DNA of 64,000 nucleotides from Angiostrongylus vasorum (GCA_018806985.1 JADANN010000298.1:1-64000), one strand, 5' to 3'; counted from the stretch's first letter, positions 1 to 13,300 are shown. The notes: generated by a model not told the origin, from the letters alone. Numbers and translations: made by a program.

Positions 1-115
1 CGAGGATCCACCTGCGTCTCAGGGAAACATACGGTCGCTTTTGGTCCGCGATTAACCCCCTATCCGTCACCTGGGGACGCGCCACGTAGCCTCGCGACTA
101 ACCGGCTCGAGATTC
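1..115 (-). mobile_element. RTE LINE 5'-UTR fragment (reversed, cut by window edge)
   Basis: Read on the minus strand, this stretch matches the 5' leader of the RTE element at about 6.72-6.86 kb: a 'GGATAG..GGTTAATCGC' block followed by 'GAGACGCAGGTG'. It abuts the end of the left Ro60 duplication, which stops near 115. The element continues beyond the left edge. The match was made by eye; the family name follows from the ORF content of the 6.7-10.0 kb element. Confidence 0.6.
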
Positions 116-3100
116 CTCATATAAGGACGGTCCTTTCTCAATACATTCCACTTAATCCCGCCCTAGCAAACAAAGCGTTCAGAAGCAATGAAAATTAAAC
201 GAAAAAACAAGAGGAAGCTATGCAACATCAAATCCATCCATGTGTTCCATAATTCTGGAAATCGTCCATTCTCCATTGTACGGCAACTCAATGAGATTAT
301 CAGAGAAACCAACGCACTCCACCTATAATAGCTAGCGTCTACAGTATATTACAGGATCACTTAGTTCATACAAAGCAGTGGAAAGTGATTACTCACAATT
401 TTCTCGTTCCTCAGACTTACGAGAGAAAGCGCTACACTTGCACATTGACATGATAGCATGGTACCAGATATTGAGTTCCACATACGTCCCAAAACGTTAA
501 AGACTCGGAAGATTCCAATTAACGAGGATCAAACATAATAATCAAAACGCAAGAATATCTAGGTACCAAAAAGCAAAACAGTAGCGTTTATTGGTGGGTG
601 GAGCGTTAATGAAGGACTTGTAGAAGGCGACTTCAAGAGCTCCACTGATCTTAAAAATTTTTATTGCAAAGTAGTACAAATGTGGAATTGATTAAACAAA
701 AAACTCTACTTACTTCTTCATTTGCTTCCCAGCTCAGTTCGCCGATGCTTCCGTGACCAGATTCGTATGCGGTTTTTGCCATCAGAACCTACATAAAATC
801 AAAACACTCAACTATAATGTATGGACAGCATTAAAATCCCTTAAGCAATGCAAATATTGATAAAATCACATGAACTGGATGGATCCTTGCACGTTTAAGC
901 TCTTCTTCATTAGTGAGCCTAGCGATGATCGACGCTCGGAACGAGCTGAAAAATATAACAGGCAGTTGTCAAACAGGCATAATGCAAATACAAAACGAAT
1001 GCTCCATTCCTACATATGTATTAGAAAGAATTTAGGACTTTACTCGGTAAGCACTCCAATCGATTGCATTTTCCCGAGATTTCTGATCACCGCGGTCATC
1101 GACATTCCCTCTAAGAGAGCTTGCCAAACAGCAGCCGAACTGAGCATATCAGCTGGTATTTGTTTGCGAACCAGACGGTGTTTTTTAATCGCAGCTACAA
1201 CTTTCGCTTCATCCTTCTCACTTTTTAATGCGACGACAACCTCGACGAGATCAAGTGCTCTGCACAGTAAACGAGTAAAGTGGAAAACGTTGTTTCAAGA
1301 AGTCATGAACCAAACAGACAGAATAATCGAAAATGCGAACCTGCTCTTTAGCTCAGCATCCATTTGTACCGCGCTGTACTTCGTAGCAGGTTGTTCGACA
1401 TCTGTGTCTTCCTTTGACAAATTACGTTTTCGGGTCTTCAGCTCACCTAAAGAGTGGTTAAACTAGAGTCAAAAATGACGGACAAATTAAGTAAACACTA
1501 TGCAAACACCTTTGACAGCAAAATGATACAACTGCTCGTATTCAAGGATCGTCGTCGGAAAATTGGACACCTTCAACGTGGGATGGGCCAACCGGAAAAG
1601 ATCACGATGAGACCATCCGTTTCTCTGCGGATACTTGGTGAGGTGCATGGCCAGTTGAAAAGGGGTTTTGCTGGCATACCTGAAACAATATGGACAAAAT
1701 GTGGACATCACATAAACATATCACATAAAACGTGAAGAAATCTAACCATCGCTGGATAGCGCTCCTCATGAGACGGCCCCATCCGGTTGACTTCTTCCCA
1801 CTTTCTGACTGGGTTGATTGAGAGACCATCTCGCAGTATTTTACAAACGTAAACAGCTGAGTGGAAGTACGGCACACCTAAATAAACAATAACCTAACGA
1901 CAAGAAGGAAAGATATAAGGGAAGAAGAGTAGGTCGTCACAAAACCATTTTTTGTACCAAACGAACTCACTTCGTTAACAACTTCGAATGCCGACTTGTG
2001 TAGTTCATGGAGATACTTGAGTTTCGCTGCAGCGACATCTCCTCTTTCAAGGGCTTCTTTATTCCTACTCAACTTCCAAATCGAGTCGCAAACGTTGTAC
2101 CTTAGGAAGAACCTTTCCAATTATCCTTATATGATAACCGTTTGCACCATAGTACTTCAGAGGAATCATAAACAAAAGTGCTTTAACGACGGCTATACTT
2201 TCATTAAAACATTGCAAATTTCCCTACAATTTCATGAGAAACACGCACCTTGCACATAACGCGAGAGCTAATAGCAAAGGAGCCTGCTTAGGATTTCGGC
2301 CTGCGCGTGAAACTTCGTAGACCTCCTTCAAGATCAAACTCCCTCGACCTTAACAGAGAAAACGACTCTGCCAAAGAAATGTGGGAAGAGTGTCATCTTG
2401 ACCAAATCTTAAGCCTCATCTTCGGTATTCAACTCTTACCTCGTTCAATGATGTCAATCAGAGCATTCACGTTATCCATAGTAAGTTGCTTTTTTCTGCT
2501 GTAGTAGGTTCCACCGCTGGTTCCAAGAATGATGAAACGACGAATCGTTGTCTCATCGCTTACCGCAAACACGAACTCTCCAGCGGTGTTGCGAACCTCA
2601 AAGAAGTACAGTGATTCAGAGGAACATGTCCTCCTATCATCGAGGAAGCAAATGCTTCCATCTTATTTCTCTAGGTGAAAGTCTTTATATGAACGAGTAT
2701 TTCGAACAAGAAACTGTACGACGACAAGATATCTCATACTTTTACTACTCAACAACCACACCGAGCAGGATCTTTACCTCGTCTTCCCTGATCTTCATCA
2801 TCTGACCGCAGCTCTCCTGTATGCAAAGAGAACGACAAAGCTCCTCGCATCTGAAGATATAATGGAATTAGATAAGCAGTGAGGCACTTAGTATAAATAC
2901 TACCACCCAGAACAGCAACATCACTACTACTTTGGGTTGTTTTGCAACGTCTTTGGAAAACACTGGTTTGTCGTAAAGTCACTCTTTCTGCTTAGGGGGA
3001 AATTAAATGTATAGAAATGTAGCATTAGGAAACCAACTCTTGCAGATTGCGAATGAATGAGTCCGGGATCTTGATGTCGCCCTCTCCTGTCATGGGGAAA

Positions 3101-3535
3101 TCTGCTTTGTCGCTCATTCCTGAAAAGAAAATGTTCTGTGGAAAGAAAGAGTTGTGCTGGCGACACCGTAACACATGAAAAATTGAAGTGGAACACTTCG
3201 AAACAATGGCATCACCATTCAATTCAACTATGGATATCTCTGAGTGTTGTTTTCTACCCTTGAACGCGGCGATAAGGCGACTTCCCATTAATGAGAAGAC
3301 GAAGTTTTTCTTTAGAAGCAAGGAATGAACGAACTGGAAAACGCAGTCATCGCGGAGTCCTCAAATCATTAACGGTTTTTGCTGATCGCATTTCATCTTA
3401 TTTCACACAATGAACGTATTTATCCCATTAAATGGATTTATTGGGACACTACGCTCTGGATTCACTTGAAAAAAGTTCAAGTAATGAACAGCACAACTAG
3501 TTCTTCCAGAAACGAACAATGCGGTGGAGTGAGTT
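116..3535 (-). repeat. Left arm of inverted duplication (Ro60 copy L)
   Basis: This segment is an inverted, diverged copy of about 10.38-14.13 kb. Exons, most introns and the 5' flank align in order. The flank around 3.40-3.53 kb, for example, matches the reverse complement of 10.39-10.51 kb. The arms differ by indels, by a SINE present only in the right arm and by one intron present only in the right arm. A spacer of about 6.8 kb made mostly of RTE remnants separates them. Confidence 0.85.
225..3117 (-). CDS. RO60: Ro60-like gene, left copy: TROVE half open, VWA half broken
   Basis: Ro60 is a ring-shaped RNA-binding protein that binds Y RNAs and misfolded small RNAs. From the ATG at 3117 the minus strand gives exons that join in phase: start exon 3117-3034, then 'GTSGGTYY' and 'MDNVNALIDIIERG' (about 2.6-2.4 kb), 'PKQAPLLLALALCAR' (2.3 kb), 'STQLFTFVKYCEM' (1.85 kb), 'TKYPQRNGWSHRDLFRLAHP' (1.65 kb, a TROVE hallmark), 'KHRLVRKQ' (1.17 kb), 'RARIHPVH' (0.87 kb) and 'YESGHG' (0.75 kb). 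No stop or frameshift was seen in this part. The frame then fails at about 0.55-0.65 kb: after 'YCFAF' the metal-site segment (DISGS in the right copy) is deleted, and the next acceptor AG reads GG near 480. Recognisable VWA exon remains continue to 225. The last two VWA exons are absent. It could be a TROVE-only gene or a young pseudogene. Confidence 0.65.
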
Positions 3536-3639
3536 GCCGAGTCATAGAAAGTACTCTGGCTGGCGGATCGATATCTGGTCATCCTCACTACGAAGAACTG
3601 TCGACTGGCGATTACTCGGTGAGTTCGTAATTTATGACG

Positions 3640-5020
3640 AAAAAACCAGGGAGTTAGGAGTGCAATAGAAGGATGCTAGAAAAAAAATCTCGAAGGACGC
3701 CACTATGACTTGCTGGACAGTTCAAAAGTAGATAAAATGAGAGGACATCTGTGGAAGGATATCTCCTCCTATTCCTACCCGTTACGCCCATGAGTTCAAC
3801 TACCTTCTGACAAACGATGAAGTGCACTAAGATGGGTGGAGAGTAAGTCTTTATCCTTTGTTGTTTTTAGTTGTCACAGGGACAGATCGTACCAATGTTA
3901 ACTAATCCTAACGTAGAACACATGAGAAGAATAAGCGGCGAATTCAGTGCCAACGTTTTAATGATATCGAGTTGAGGAGGAGGACAAAGGGAATGAATGC
4001 CATGAAGTAGAGGGACAGTGGTAGTCTTATATACAAGAACATTCTCGCTTCTAAGGCTACATCCACTGTTATCGCTGGCATGGGCATTCGAATTCGCACA
4101 AGTGTGTTACAATTAGCATGGGCACAGGTATTTCGAATACCAGGTACAAAAAATGAGTGCTAAAAGGGTAAGATGGAATAATGAAGGGGATGTATGGATG
4201 ATGTAAGAGGTACAGAACGAAAGTGAGAGAAATAGGAGCGTAGAGGGAGGGAGAGAGAGAGTGAGTGAGAAGGGTAGGGAATGTCCTGCAAGCGAAACAG
4301 TTGCAGATATGTCGAAATATGCGGATATAAAGAATCGTAGGTAGAGGGGTGGGTTGGACGAAGTGGGATTAAGAGGAAGAAAGAGAAGAAAGGATACGAC
4401 ACCATGCGATACTATACCTTATGTCCTCTACATTAACTGTTTTACCTGTAATCATTACACATCTATCTTTTTGCTTCTTCTCTAAATTGTCTCTTAACGA
4501 CCATTTCATGCAGTTGCCTCGCAGGTGACTGGAAAGGGATCAGGAGCAGTCAGCTGAATGTACTTTCCAGCATCTGCCGTCGCAAAGAAGTTTCCGCATG
4601 AGCAGGTGCTCCCTTTCACATGTAGCCCTATCAAATTATTCAAATTATACCAGTAGAAAAAACCTTTAGAACCTCTCTCTAGGCGCTGTCTTTAGTAACC
4701 TCTGGCAAAGCTCCACCCACTACAGAAGTAATACCGGGAGCTCATCGGCATTCGTCTTCAAGTGTTCGTAGCGTTCGTCCAGCGTTCATCCAGTCCCTCA
4801 GTTCCTCAGTGCTCCAACTCCCGTGTCTGCCTAGCTTCCTTCAGTTGTATCACTTGTTCTCATTTCAATCTTGCTCGTGTATATGCAGATAACCACATAT
4901 CGTCACATATCACATATTATTATTGTACCGTTGTTATTGCTATAAACTGTTATCACCCGAACTCGAGGTTGTTCACGGCAGTTACGGAAAAAGTCCCGCG
5001 TGGCGAATTCATACAAAGTT
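3640..5020. other. Stretch without recognised gene; purine-rich tract inside
   Basis: No exon or known repeat was recognised. About 4170-4400 is strongly AG-rich on the plus strand, including GAGAGAGAGA and GGGAGGG runs. The 81-residue minus-strand frame across it has only pyrimidine-derived low-complexity content (Ser, Leu, Pro, Phe), so it is not taken as coding. Confidence 0.5.
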
Positions 5021-5029
5021 GAGCATTCC

Positions 5030-6720
5030 ACGTACAGTTGGCGGACAAAAGACAAATCCGACCAACTCCCTAATCCACTGCCCAACTAGCACAGTTGGTG
5101 TCAAAGATACGAGTTGCGCATTAGCGCTAGATGTTGTGAGTGGCGGTTATATTTCAAAAGACATCGTTCAAGCGCCCTGTGAGTACTGCTCATTGTTCCT
5201 GATGTGGCTGAATTATCAGCCAACGTTTCTGCTGCATACCGAGGCACTGGAGGACTGCTGAGTCAAAAAGGTCAGCGTGGAGTTTTGTGTACGTCAGTTG
5301 GTTTGTGGCTTTTCTGAGAGACCAGAATGCGGTCCATGGTGCTTCCCTTCTGTCTAATTTCTCCTTCATGTTGCCTTCCATGTTCGTTGAACATTTAAGG
5401 TACAAGTATGTGGTGATGCCTGTAAGCAGAGCCAAAAAGTTCGATTTGTCCACTTTCAAATCGTGGGCTCTTCACAAACTGGGTCCTGTTCCTATCTATG
5501 CGCAGTCCAGTCTTTTTCTCCGCTTCGTTGAGTGCATTGAGCACCGTCTCTACTTCACTGGCACTCCTCGAGAAGATGACGACGTCGTCGGCGAAAAGAA
5601 GATTTCATAGGAATTTTCCATCAATACGTATGCCATTCTCATCCCAATCAGTTGACTTCATTATCCACTGAGGCGAAGGAGTAAACAGTTTTGGCGACAT
5701 GGTGTTGCTTTGTCGAACCGTTTTTCCCATATGTATGGTAAGAGTTGGATGGAAAAAGCTGTATTTTCGTAGTGAAGTTCCGATAACAGTCAAATGGATT
5801 TCCTACGCAGGACCGGTACACTCTTTGGTCGACGAACGTTGATAGGATTACAGTCGTTCCGACGCTGTCAAGCGCTTTCTCGTAGACGATAAAGGTTAGA
5901 ACAAGGGAATGTGGTGCTCCGGACATACTTCTGTGGCTGTGACACAGTTCGGACGTGGTCTATGAAGCAGAATTTCTATTGGAATCCTGCTTCCTCAATA
6001 AGTTGTACCTTACGTATGGCCTTCGATATGCGGAGAAGGGTAATGTTCATAAACAGCTCCGTAGACATTCAATAAGCATATTGGACGGTAGTTACGAAGC
6101 TCCTTTCGTGGATCATTTTTTGGGCGGTATGACCATGGGCGACATCCTTCACTGTTCTGGGATTTTCTCTTTCCGAAGGTAGGATGTCAGCACAAATCGA
6201 ACTTCGGAGGACAGAATGCCATCCCGTTTTCCACTAACGGAGATTTCGGGGCCATGACGGGAACTATGGAGTGGAAAAGCTTTGTATAAAACTTTCCGTC
6301 ATCTGTTTCGTATTGTGGAGGGATGTGGTGATAGTCCCATCTTCGTTCATCAGCTCAAATAAGGGAACGTTGTGGTTGCAAAGATGCTAACGGAATTTCT
6401 TCAGACTGCATTGTTACTGAGCTACTTCCATTAACTTTTTTCTCTCTATACCGATGTAAATCCTTCTGCAAAGGTCTTCTACAACTGGCATAGATTACGA
6501 GCCGTATTAGGTGTGTTGCAGTAGGATCAAGCTTAAGTGTAATTCTCTTTTCGAGCAACTCCATGGTAGTAATAGAGATGCGGTCCGAACTTCTTCCTTA
6601 AGGAACTGCGGCGAGCTCACCAAAATTGTTAAGCCCTTCCACAGGCAGCTTCTAGTCTGCTGCTTCCTTTATCTACTAGTCACATGAGGAGAGGATTTTA
6701 GTGAGAATATCCCCGTCATC
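5030..6720 (-). mobile_element. RTE-type LINE remnant (RT domain), decayed
   Basis: Minus-strand fragments in several frames follow the order of an RTE reverse transcriptase: 'LKLDPTATHL' (about 6.5 kb), 'EEAGFQ' and 'IDHVRTVSQ' (6.0-5.95 kb), 'DTISPKLF'-like (5.7 kb), 'DWDENGIRIDGKFL' (5.65 kb), 'NMEGNMKEKLDRR' (5.37 kb) and 'KLHADLFDSAVL' (5.25 kb). Stops and frameshifts separate them, so it is dead. The sequence differs from the plus-strand RTE just downstream and looks like a second subfamily. Confidence 0.75.
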
Positions 6721-9700
6721 CACGAATCTCCCTCATAGACGAATCTCGTGAAGGTTATTAACGAAACAAGGCGGCGCCTCCCTGGGTGGCGGATAGATGG
6801 TTAATCGCCGACCCAAAGACCACTTCTGCTCCTCTGAGACGCAGGTGCATCAAGGGGATGGACTCCCTGTTTCTGCTGCTTTGATCTGGCATATGTCTTT
6901 CGTGTTTATGAGGGCGCATTCATGCATGCGTTCGTGGTTGTGTTCTCCCTTTATGAGCTATTCTTCAAATCATTTCGGCCTGCAATGAAGTGAGAGGGAA
7001 ATATTATATATGGAAGGTGGCTAGGAGTCGCCTCCAATAAATAAGCTCCATGTCTACTCTGAGAGAGACCAGCAAGCTACCCAGAAGTATACCCGGGCTT
7101 CAGGTTCGGAGCTCAGCAACTTATATGTGAGTATGAAATTGCTAAACACAATAAAACAAAAGGGCCTCATTCCTCTGAATACGAATGACCCTCCGATTCG
7201 GCAGCATTGGGTAGGATGAGTTAGGAGAGGCCGCAAAAAGTTTATGGCCATTCTAAGCTGCGTTAATCGCAAAGGACTAAGGTGACGATCTGTATCTACA
7301 ATGCACGCACACTTGCATGTGAGTCCTTCATAGAAGATTTGGTCCTGCAAGAAAGAAGGATGAGGGTACAACGTCATCGACCTGGCCGATACGAGACGAC
7401 GCCAACCATTCAACGTCGTCTATGATACTGGAGAGGAACTGCTCCTTAGAACATAAAACATTAGAGGAGTTGATGGCATCGGCATTCTCGTCAACACATG
7501 TTTGGCCATGAAAATCGATTCATTCGAACAACTAACAACCCGAATCGGACGGTTACGACTAAAAAGATGTGGATAAATTCCGGCTTTGACAATCTTTGTC
7601 GTTTACTCGCCGACAGCAAACCAGAAGTTGAAGCGTTCTATATGGACTTCTGAAAAAGTCCTGCAGAGAAGGCCATACATTTTTCAAGGTCATCATTGGA
7701 GATTTTAACGCTAAGATAGTAGCAAGAAGAACGTCCGAAGAACGTGATATTGGGGCCCACGGATTAGAATGGAACGGGCAGAGTGAGCGGCTGTCTGAGT
7801 TTATCATGACGCCCAAGACCCCACGGTAACTCGCAATTCCACAACTCTCGCACTCAACGCTGCCCGTGGGAGACTCCAAATGAAGCGCACCATAACGAAA
7901 TAGAACGCACCATAGTTAACTGGAATGAGATAAGACCATCGCCTCGTTCGTGCAAGATTTCATCTTTTGCGGAAAGAAAAAAGCGCTAAATTCAAAGGAC
8001 GAATTCCCAAAATCACCACGAACTGAAAGTTATTCAATTCATTTGTTGGCTGTTGGGAATATCCCGTTCTCGTTAACATCAACGAGGAATACAATCGGCT
8101 AATTCAACACATTCCCGTTAGCGTTATGAAAGCTGAGATTTCGAAAGTCACCAACAGATATCTGTCTCCAGATACACCCGAGCTCACACGACATCTCACG
8201 TCCAAACTAGCAAAACAGACAGGTGATAAAAGAAGATCTTAAAGAGAGAAGAGCTGCAGTTATGGTCGAAGCTGCAGATCCTGGGAAAAGCATTCGGAAA
8301 CCCTACTAAGCTTCGCCAATTACAAGACCAAGATGATTGCACTCAGATGCCCAGACGGAACAGTTATAACGTCTAGAAAGGCAATGGAGAAAATCATTCA
8401 CGAGTATTACTCAGATCTCTTCGATAGCCACGTCCACCTTCCGTCATGTGAAGTGAAGGAGGATGGATAAGTCGCACCTCCGGTTCTCTGTTCCGAAATC
8501 AGACATGCTGCTTGTTTGTTGTGAAAAACCGAACACCACAACCGGGTAGTATAAGATTTGAACACCTGGAGAACCTTCCTCCAGTCCTCGTAAACACACC
8601 GGCGCGACCATTCACTCGTTATCCTTTTCGATGCAAGGTCCTTACTTAGTGGAAGACCACCAAGACCGTGCTATCATTCAAGAAGGGTAACCTCCACGAT
8701 ATCAGCAACAATCGCCCCGTTTGCTTGGTGTCTGTCGCCTACAACCTGTTCACTCGAGTCATTCTAAACAGGATTGGCACAATAACCTACGAAGGACACC
8801 CATGTGAGGAAGCAGGGTTTCGAAAAGGATTTAGTACGATGGACCACATCCACACGATAGCAAGATTCATTGAAGTACCACGAGAGTACAAAAGACCGCT
8901 CTGTTTCACGTTCATCGATTTAAAGAAGATCTTTGACTTAATTGAGATAGAAGCAGTCATGGAAGCCTTCGATAGTCAAGGAGTCCCTACTCAGTGTATA
9001 AAGATTCTTCATGAGCTATACAAAATTTTCATAACCAAGATATCACCATTCTACAACGATGTTAACCAAAAATTATTTACCGCCACCCTCCTGAACGTCG
9101 TACCAACATTGGAATGGGATAATATGAGAGTGAAATCCGATGGTCGGCAGTTACACCATCTTCGCTTTGCTGCTGACATCGTCCTTATAACACCAAGCAT
9201 TAGCCAAGCGGAACGCATGCTTGCCGACTTTGAAAAGCCTGTGGAAAGATTAGTCTTCGACTAAATCTCACAAAAACGATGTTCATGAGGAACGGATTGG
9301 TTTCGTATGCCCCATTAACACTCAACGGAACGAATACCTCCGAATGCTCCACTTATGTCTATCTAGGTCGGGAAATCAACATGTTGAAAGACTTAGCTGC
9401 AGAGTCGTGCAGAAGAAAACGAGCGGCTTGGGTAGCTTTCAAGAGCGTCAAGGATGTAGTGAAGAAGACAAAGAACACCCGACTCCGTGCCCACCTTTTC
9501 GACTCAATGGTACTTCCTTCCCCTAAAGTATGCGTCAGAGACATGGTCGCTGCGTAAGCAGAATGAAAGATCAGTCAGCGTTATTGAACGCGCAGTCGAA
9601 AGGACGATACTAGGAGTATTCCGTTAAACACAAGTAAGCGATGGGATCCGAAGTTCCGACCTGCCTCAACGATCAAAAATCAAAGCTGTCGTTCTGTACG

Positions 9701-9995
9701 CCAAACAGTCGAAGATAAGGTGGGCCGGACACGTGATGCGTATGAGTGACAACCGATGGACAAGAGCCGTTAGTGACTGGATTCCCGGGTTGTCAAATGT
9801 ACTGCAAGAAGAGCACCGACCCGATAGGCAGAGTTCTTCACGAAGAGCCTAGAAGAAAGATATGATGCTCGACGAGTCCCTAGAGCGAGCAGAACCCACT
9901 GGGCTACTCTTGCAGCAAGAAATGGAAGATTTACTGGCGCCCGCTCGAGTCACTCGACAATCAACGGATTTACAGGTGATACAGGTGATTAGAGG
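6700..9995 (+). mobile_element. RTE-type LINE, near full length, degraded
   Basis: The order is: 5' leader (6.7-7.3 kb, also seen reversed at 1-115); an apurinic-like endonuclease in broken frames (7.3-8.2 kb, with 'VYSPTANQ'-like and 'KVIIGDFNAKI'-like segments); reverse transcriptase (8.67-9.26 kb) with 'FIDLKKIFD' and 'LHHLRFAADIVLITP'; and a C-terminal part (9.28-9.9 kb) with 'WAGHVMRM'. The catalytic FADD box reads FAAD here, so one catalytic aspartate is lost. The end near 9.97-9.99 kb carries the short repeated 'ACAGGTGAT' tail typical of RTE 3' ends. Many stops and shifts make it inactive. About 3.3 kb fits the usual RTE length. Confidence 0.85.
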
Positions 9996-9999
9996 GCAC

Positions 10000-10380
10000 T
10001 ACTCATTTTTCCCGTGCCTTCTATCTGGCGATTCGGCCACACTCGTGCGATATGTCGTTGTGACAACCAAAAACGTTTCACGGCTGTCACTTCATTGTTT
10101 GCAAAAGTGTAGAACTTGTCCCTTGTAGGTGTAGAGTAGGTATGAATAGCGGTAGGTATCGTTCTAGAGTTGTTTTTCTCATTCCATCTCCGTTCCCTCG
10201 TTTGAACTGTCCAACAAATCTCAGTAGTCTCCATATGGATTTCTCTAGTATAAATTTCCTATGCTCCCAACCCACTTTTCCCTCATGAGTGGTGACTCAC
10301 CACGTAATCGCAAGTCGACGTAGTCAGTGGTGACAACATCGATCCGCCTGACAGAGTATTCTGTGACTTGGCAACTCTCT
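10000..10380. other. Spacer between RTE 3' end and right Ro60 arm; nothing recognised
   Basis: No domain, RNA gene or known repeat was seen. The small frames here have no features that stand out from chance. Confidence 0.4.
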
Positions 10381-13300
10381 CGACCGCATTGTTAGTTTCT
10401 GGAAGAAATAGCTTTTCTGGTCATTCCTTCAGCCATTTTCAAGTGGATCCAGAACGTAGTGTCCCAATAAATCCATGGACTAGGGTGAATTGAAACATTG
10501 TTTGAAATGGGAAGAAATGCGATCAGCAGGGAATTGTTCATCGTGAGAAGACTCAGCGGTGATTGCGTTTTCCAGTTCCTCCGATCTTTCCTTCCTAAAG
10601 AACTCGGTTTTTTAATGGGAATCTCTTCATCGTCTCGTTCAAGCGTGGAAAACATCGCTCAACAGGATCCAAAGTTGAATTGAATGTCATTGGTTATGGT
10701 TATGTTATTGTTTCCAAGTTTCTCACTTTCTGTGTGTCATGGAGTCGTCAGAATGCTAATTTCTTTCCATTGAATATTTTCTTCTCAGGAATGGGCGACG
10801 AAACAGATTTCCTCATGACAAGCGAGGACGACGTCAAAATCTCGGGCTCATTTATACGCAGCGTGCAAGAGTTGGTTTCATAATGCTACATTTTTTATAC
10901 GCTTGAATTCCCTTAACAAGAAGGAGTGACTTTACGACAAACCAATGTATTTCATGGTATTCCCAACACCGTTAGCGGCGCACGTGGCGCAGTGGTCGGA
11001 GGCGCCCTGCAACACACACGTGGAATCGATCCCCGCGCCAGTGGTCCACCAAGCCCTCCAATGCTCTGGGGTCGGCAAATTGCTACATGACTTGTCTGGG
11101 AGGATAGCTGCACTGGCTCGATACATCGGTAGGCCATCGCAGTGTCATTGCAAAGGCCAGATATACATCCAATCACCTCCAAATGAGGGTTAATGAAGTC
11201 GAATGCATGGCGCATCTCTCAGAGGTTGATCAACGCCAAGAGCTTTATCCTTTAGCTTTCTTTCCTAACAACCCAGAATAATAATGATGTTGATGTCCTA
11301 GTTGGTGGTGTTTATGATAAGTGCGTCGGAGACTATCTCATTGCAGAATTGTTTTCAGATGTGAGGATCTTTGTCGTCTTCTTCGCATAAAGGAAGACTA
11401 CGGACAGATGATGAAGACCAGAGAAGACCAGGTGAGGACCTTCCTACTGAGTGTGGTTGTTAAGCAGCAAAAATGTGTGAGTTATCTTGTCGTCATATAG
11501 TTCTTCGTTCGAAGCTTCCATTTATAGGAAGATAATCACCTAGAGAAACAAGAGGAAAACGCTTGCTCCTGATTGAGGTGGATAACGAGAGGACATGGTT
11601 TTCTTGGTGACTGTGCTTATTTAAGGTTCGGAACACCGCTGGGGGATTTGTATTTGCAGTAAGCGATGAGACAAGGATTCGTCGTTTCATCATTCTTGGA
11701 ACCAGCGGTGGAACCTACTACAGTACTAAAAAAGCAACTCACTATGGATAATGTGAATGCTCTGATTGACATCATTGAACGAGGTGAGAACTGAATTTTG
11801 AAGGTGAAACTCAAATTTTGTCCGCCAGTTTACTTCTTCCCACATTCCTTTGAGAATGTCATTTTATTCTCTGTTAAGGGAGAGGGAGTTTGATCTTGAA
11901 AGAGGTCTACGAAGTTTCACTCGCAGGCCGAAGTCCCAAACAAGATCCTTTGTTATTGGCTCTCGCGTTATGTGCAAGGTACGTTTACAGAAAATTTGTT
12001 TATAATCCTCCTGAAGTAATATTGTACAAATGGCCATCATATAATGATAATCGAAGAGGTTTTTTATAAGGTATAATGTTTACGACTCGATTTCAAATTT
12101 GAATAAAAATAAAGAAGCCTTGGAACGAAGAGATGTCACTGCAGCGGAACTCAAGTATCTCCATGGGCTGCACAAGTCGGCATTCAGAATTGTTAACCAA
12201 GTGAGTTCGTTTGGTACAAAAAGTGATTTCGAGACTACCTACTCTTCCTTCCTTATATCTTCCTACACTTCGTTAGATTGCTGTTTAGCGGTGCCGTATT
12301 CCTACTCATCTGTTTACCTTGGTAAAATACTGCGAGATGGTCTCTAAATCAACCCAGTCAGAAAATGGGAAGAAATCGACAGGATGGAGGCGTTTCATGA
12401 GAAGCCCCTATCCAATGGTGGTTGGACTTCTTCACGTTTCATCATGGTGTGTGATATGGTGTGATATCCGTATTCTGTCCGTATTGTTCTAGGTATACCT
12501 ACAAAACTCCTTGTCAGGTGGCCGTGCACATCACCAAGTATCCGCAGAGAGACGGATGGTCTCATCGCGATCTTTTCCGGTTGGCTCATCCCACATTGAA
12601 GGTGTTCACTTTTCCGACGACGATTCTTGAATACGAGCAGTTGTATCACTTTGCTGTGAAAGGTATTCCCACAATGTTTACTTAATTCGCCCGTCATTTT
12701 TGACTCCAATTGAGGTTTCCGTTAGGTGAACTGAAAATTCGAAAACGTAATCTGTCAAGGGAAGACGCAGATTTCGAACAACCTGCTTCAAAGTACAGCG
12801 CTGTACAGATAGATACTGAGCTAGGGAGCAAGTCTGCATTTTTGACTTCTCTGTTTATCGAAGCGCTCGCTTTTTAGTCGGCATTTGGTTGGTTTATAAC
12901 TCCTCAACCAACGTTCTTCACTCTATTCGCTTATTTTGCAGAGCACTCGATCTCATAGGAGCTGTAATGGCACTAAAAGGTGAGAAGGATGAAGCGAAAG
13001 TTGTTGCTGCCATTAAAACACACCGTGAGTTCTCCATGTCTTTCAAACCTGTTTCGACTAATCATTGGCTTTGAATAGATTTGATTCGTGAACATATGCC
13101 AACTGATATGCTCAGTTCGGTCGCTGTTTGGCAAGCTGTCTTGGACGGAATGCCGATGACTGCGATGATCAGAAATCTTGGGAAAATACAATCGATTAGA
13201 GTACTGACCGGGTAAAATCCTAACTTCTTTTTAATACATATTTAGGAATGGAGCATTCGTCTCATGTGTGCATTATTCCTGTTCGCCAACTGCTTTTTAT

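Noticed and set aside
870..1466. 198-codon plus-strand open frame
   Set aside because: It is the antisense of several left-copy Ro60 exons (minus), which match the family and have splice sites.
8668..9264. 198-codon frame as a host gene
   Set aside because: It is the reverse transcriptase core of the RTE LINE, with a broken FADD box and stops around it.
12395..12709. 104-codon minus frame with a twin on plus at 1,454-1,735
   Set aside because: Both are antisense to the TROVE exon; their similarity reflects the inverted duplication, not a conserved protein.
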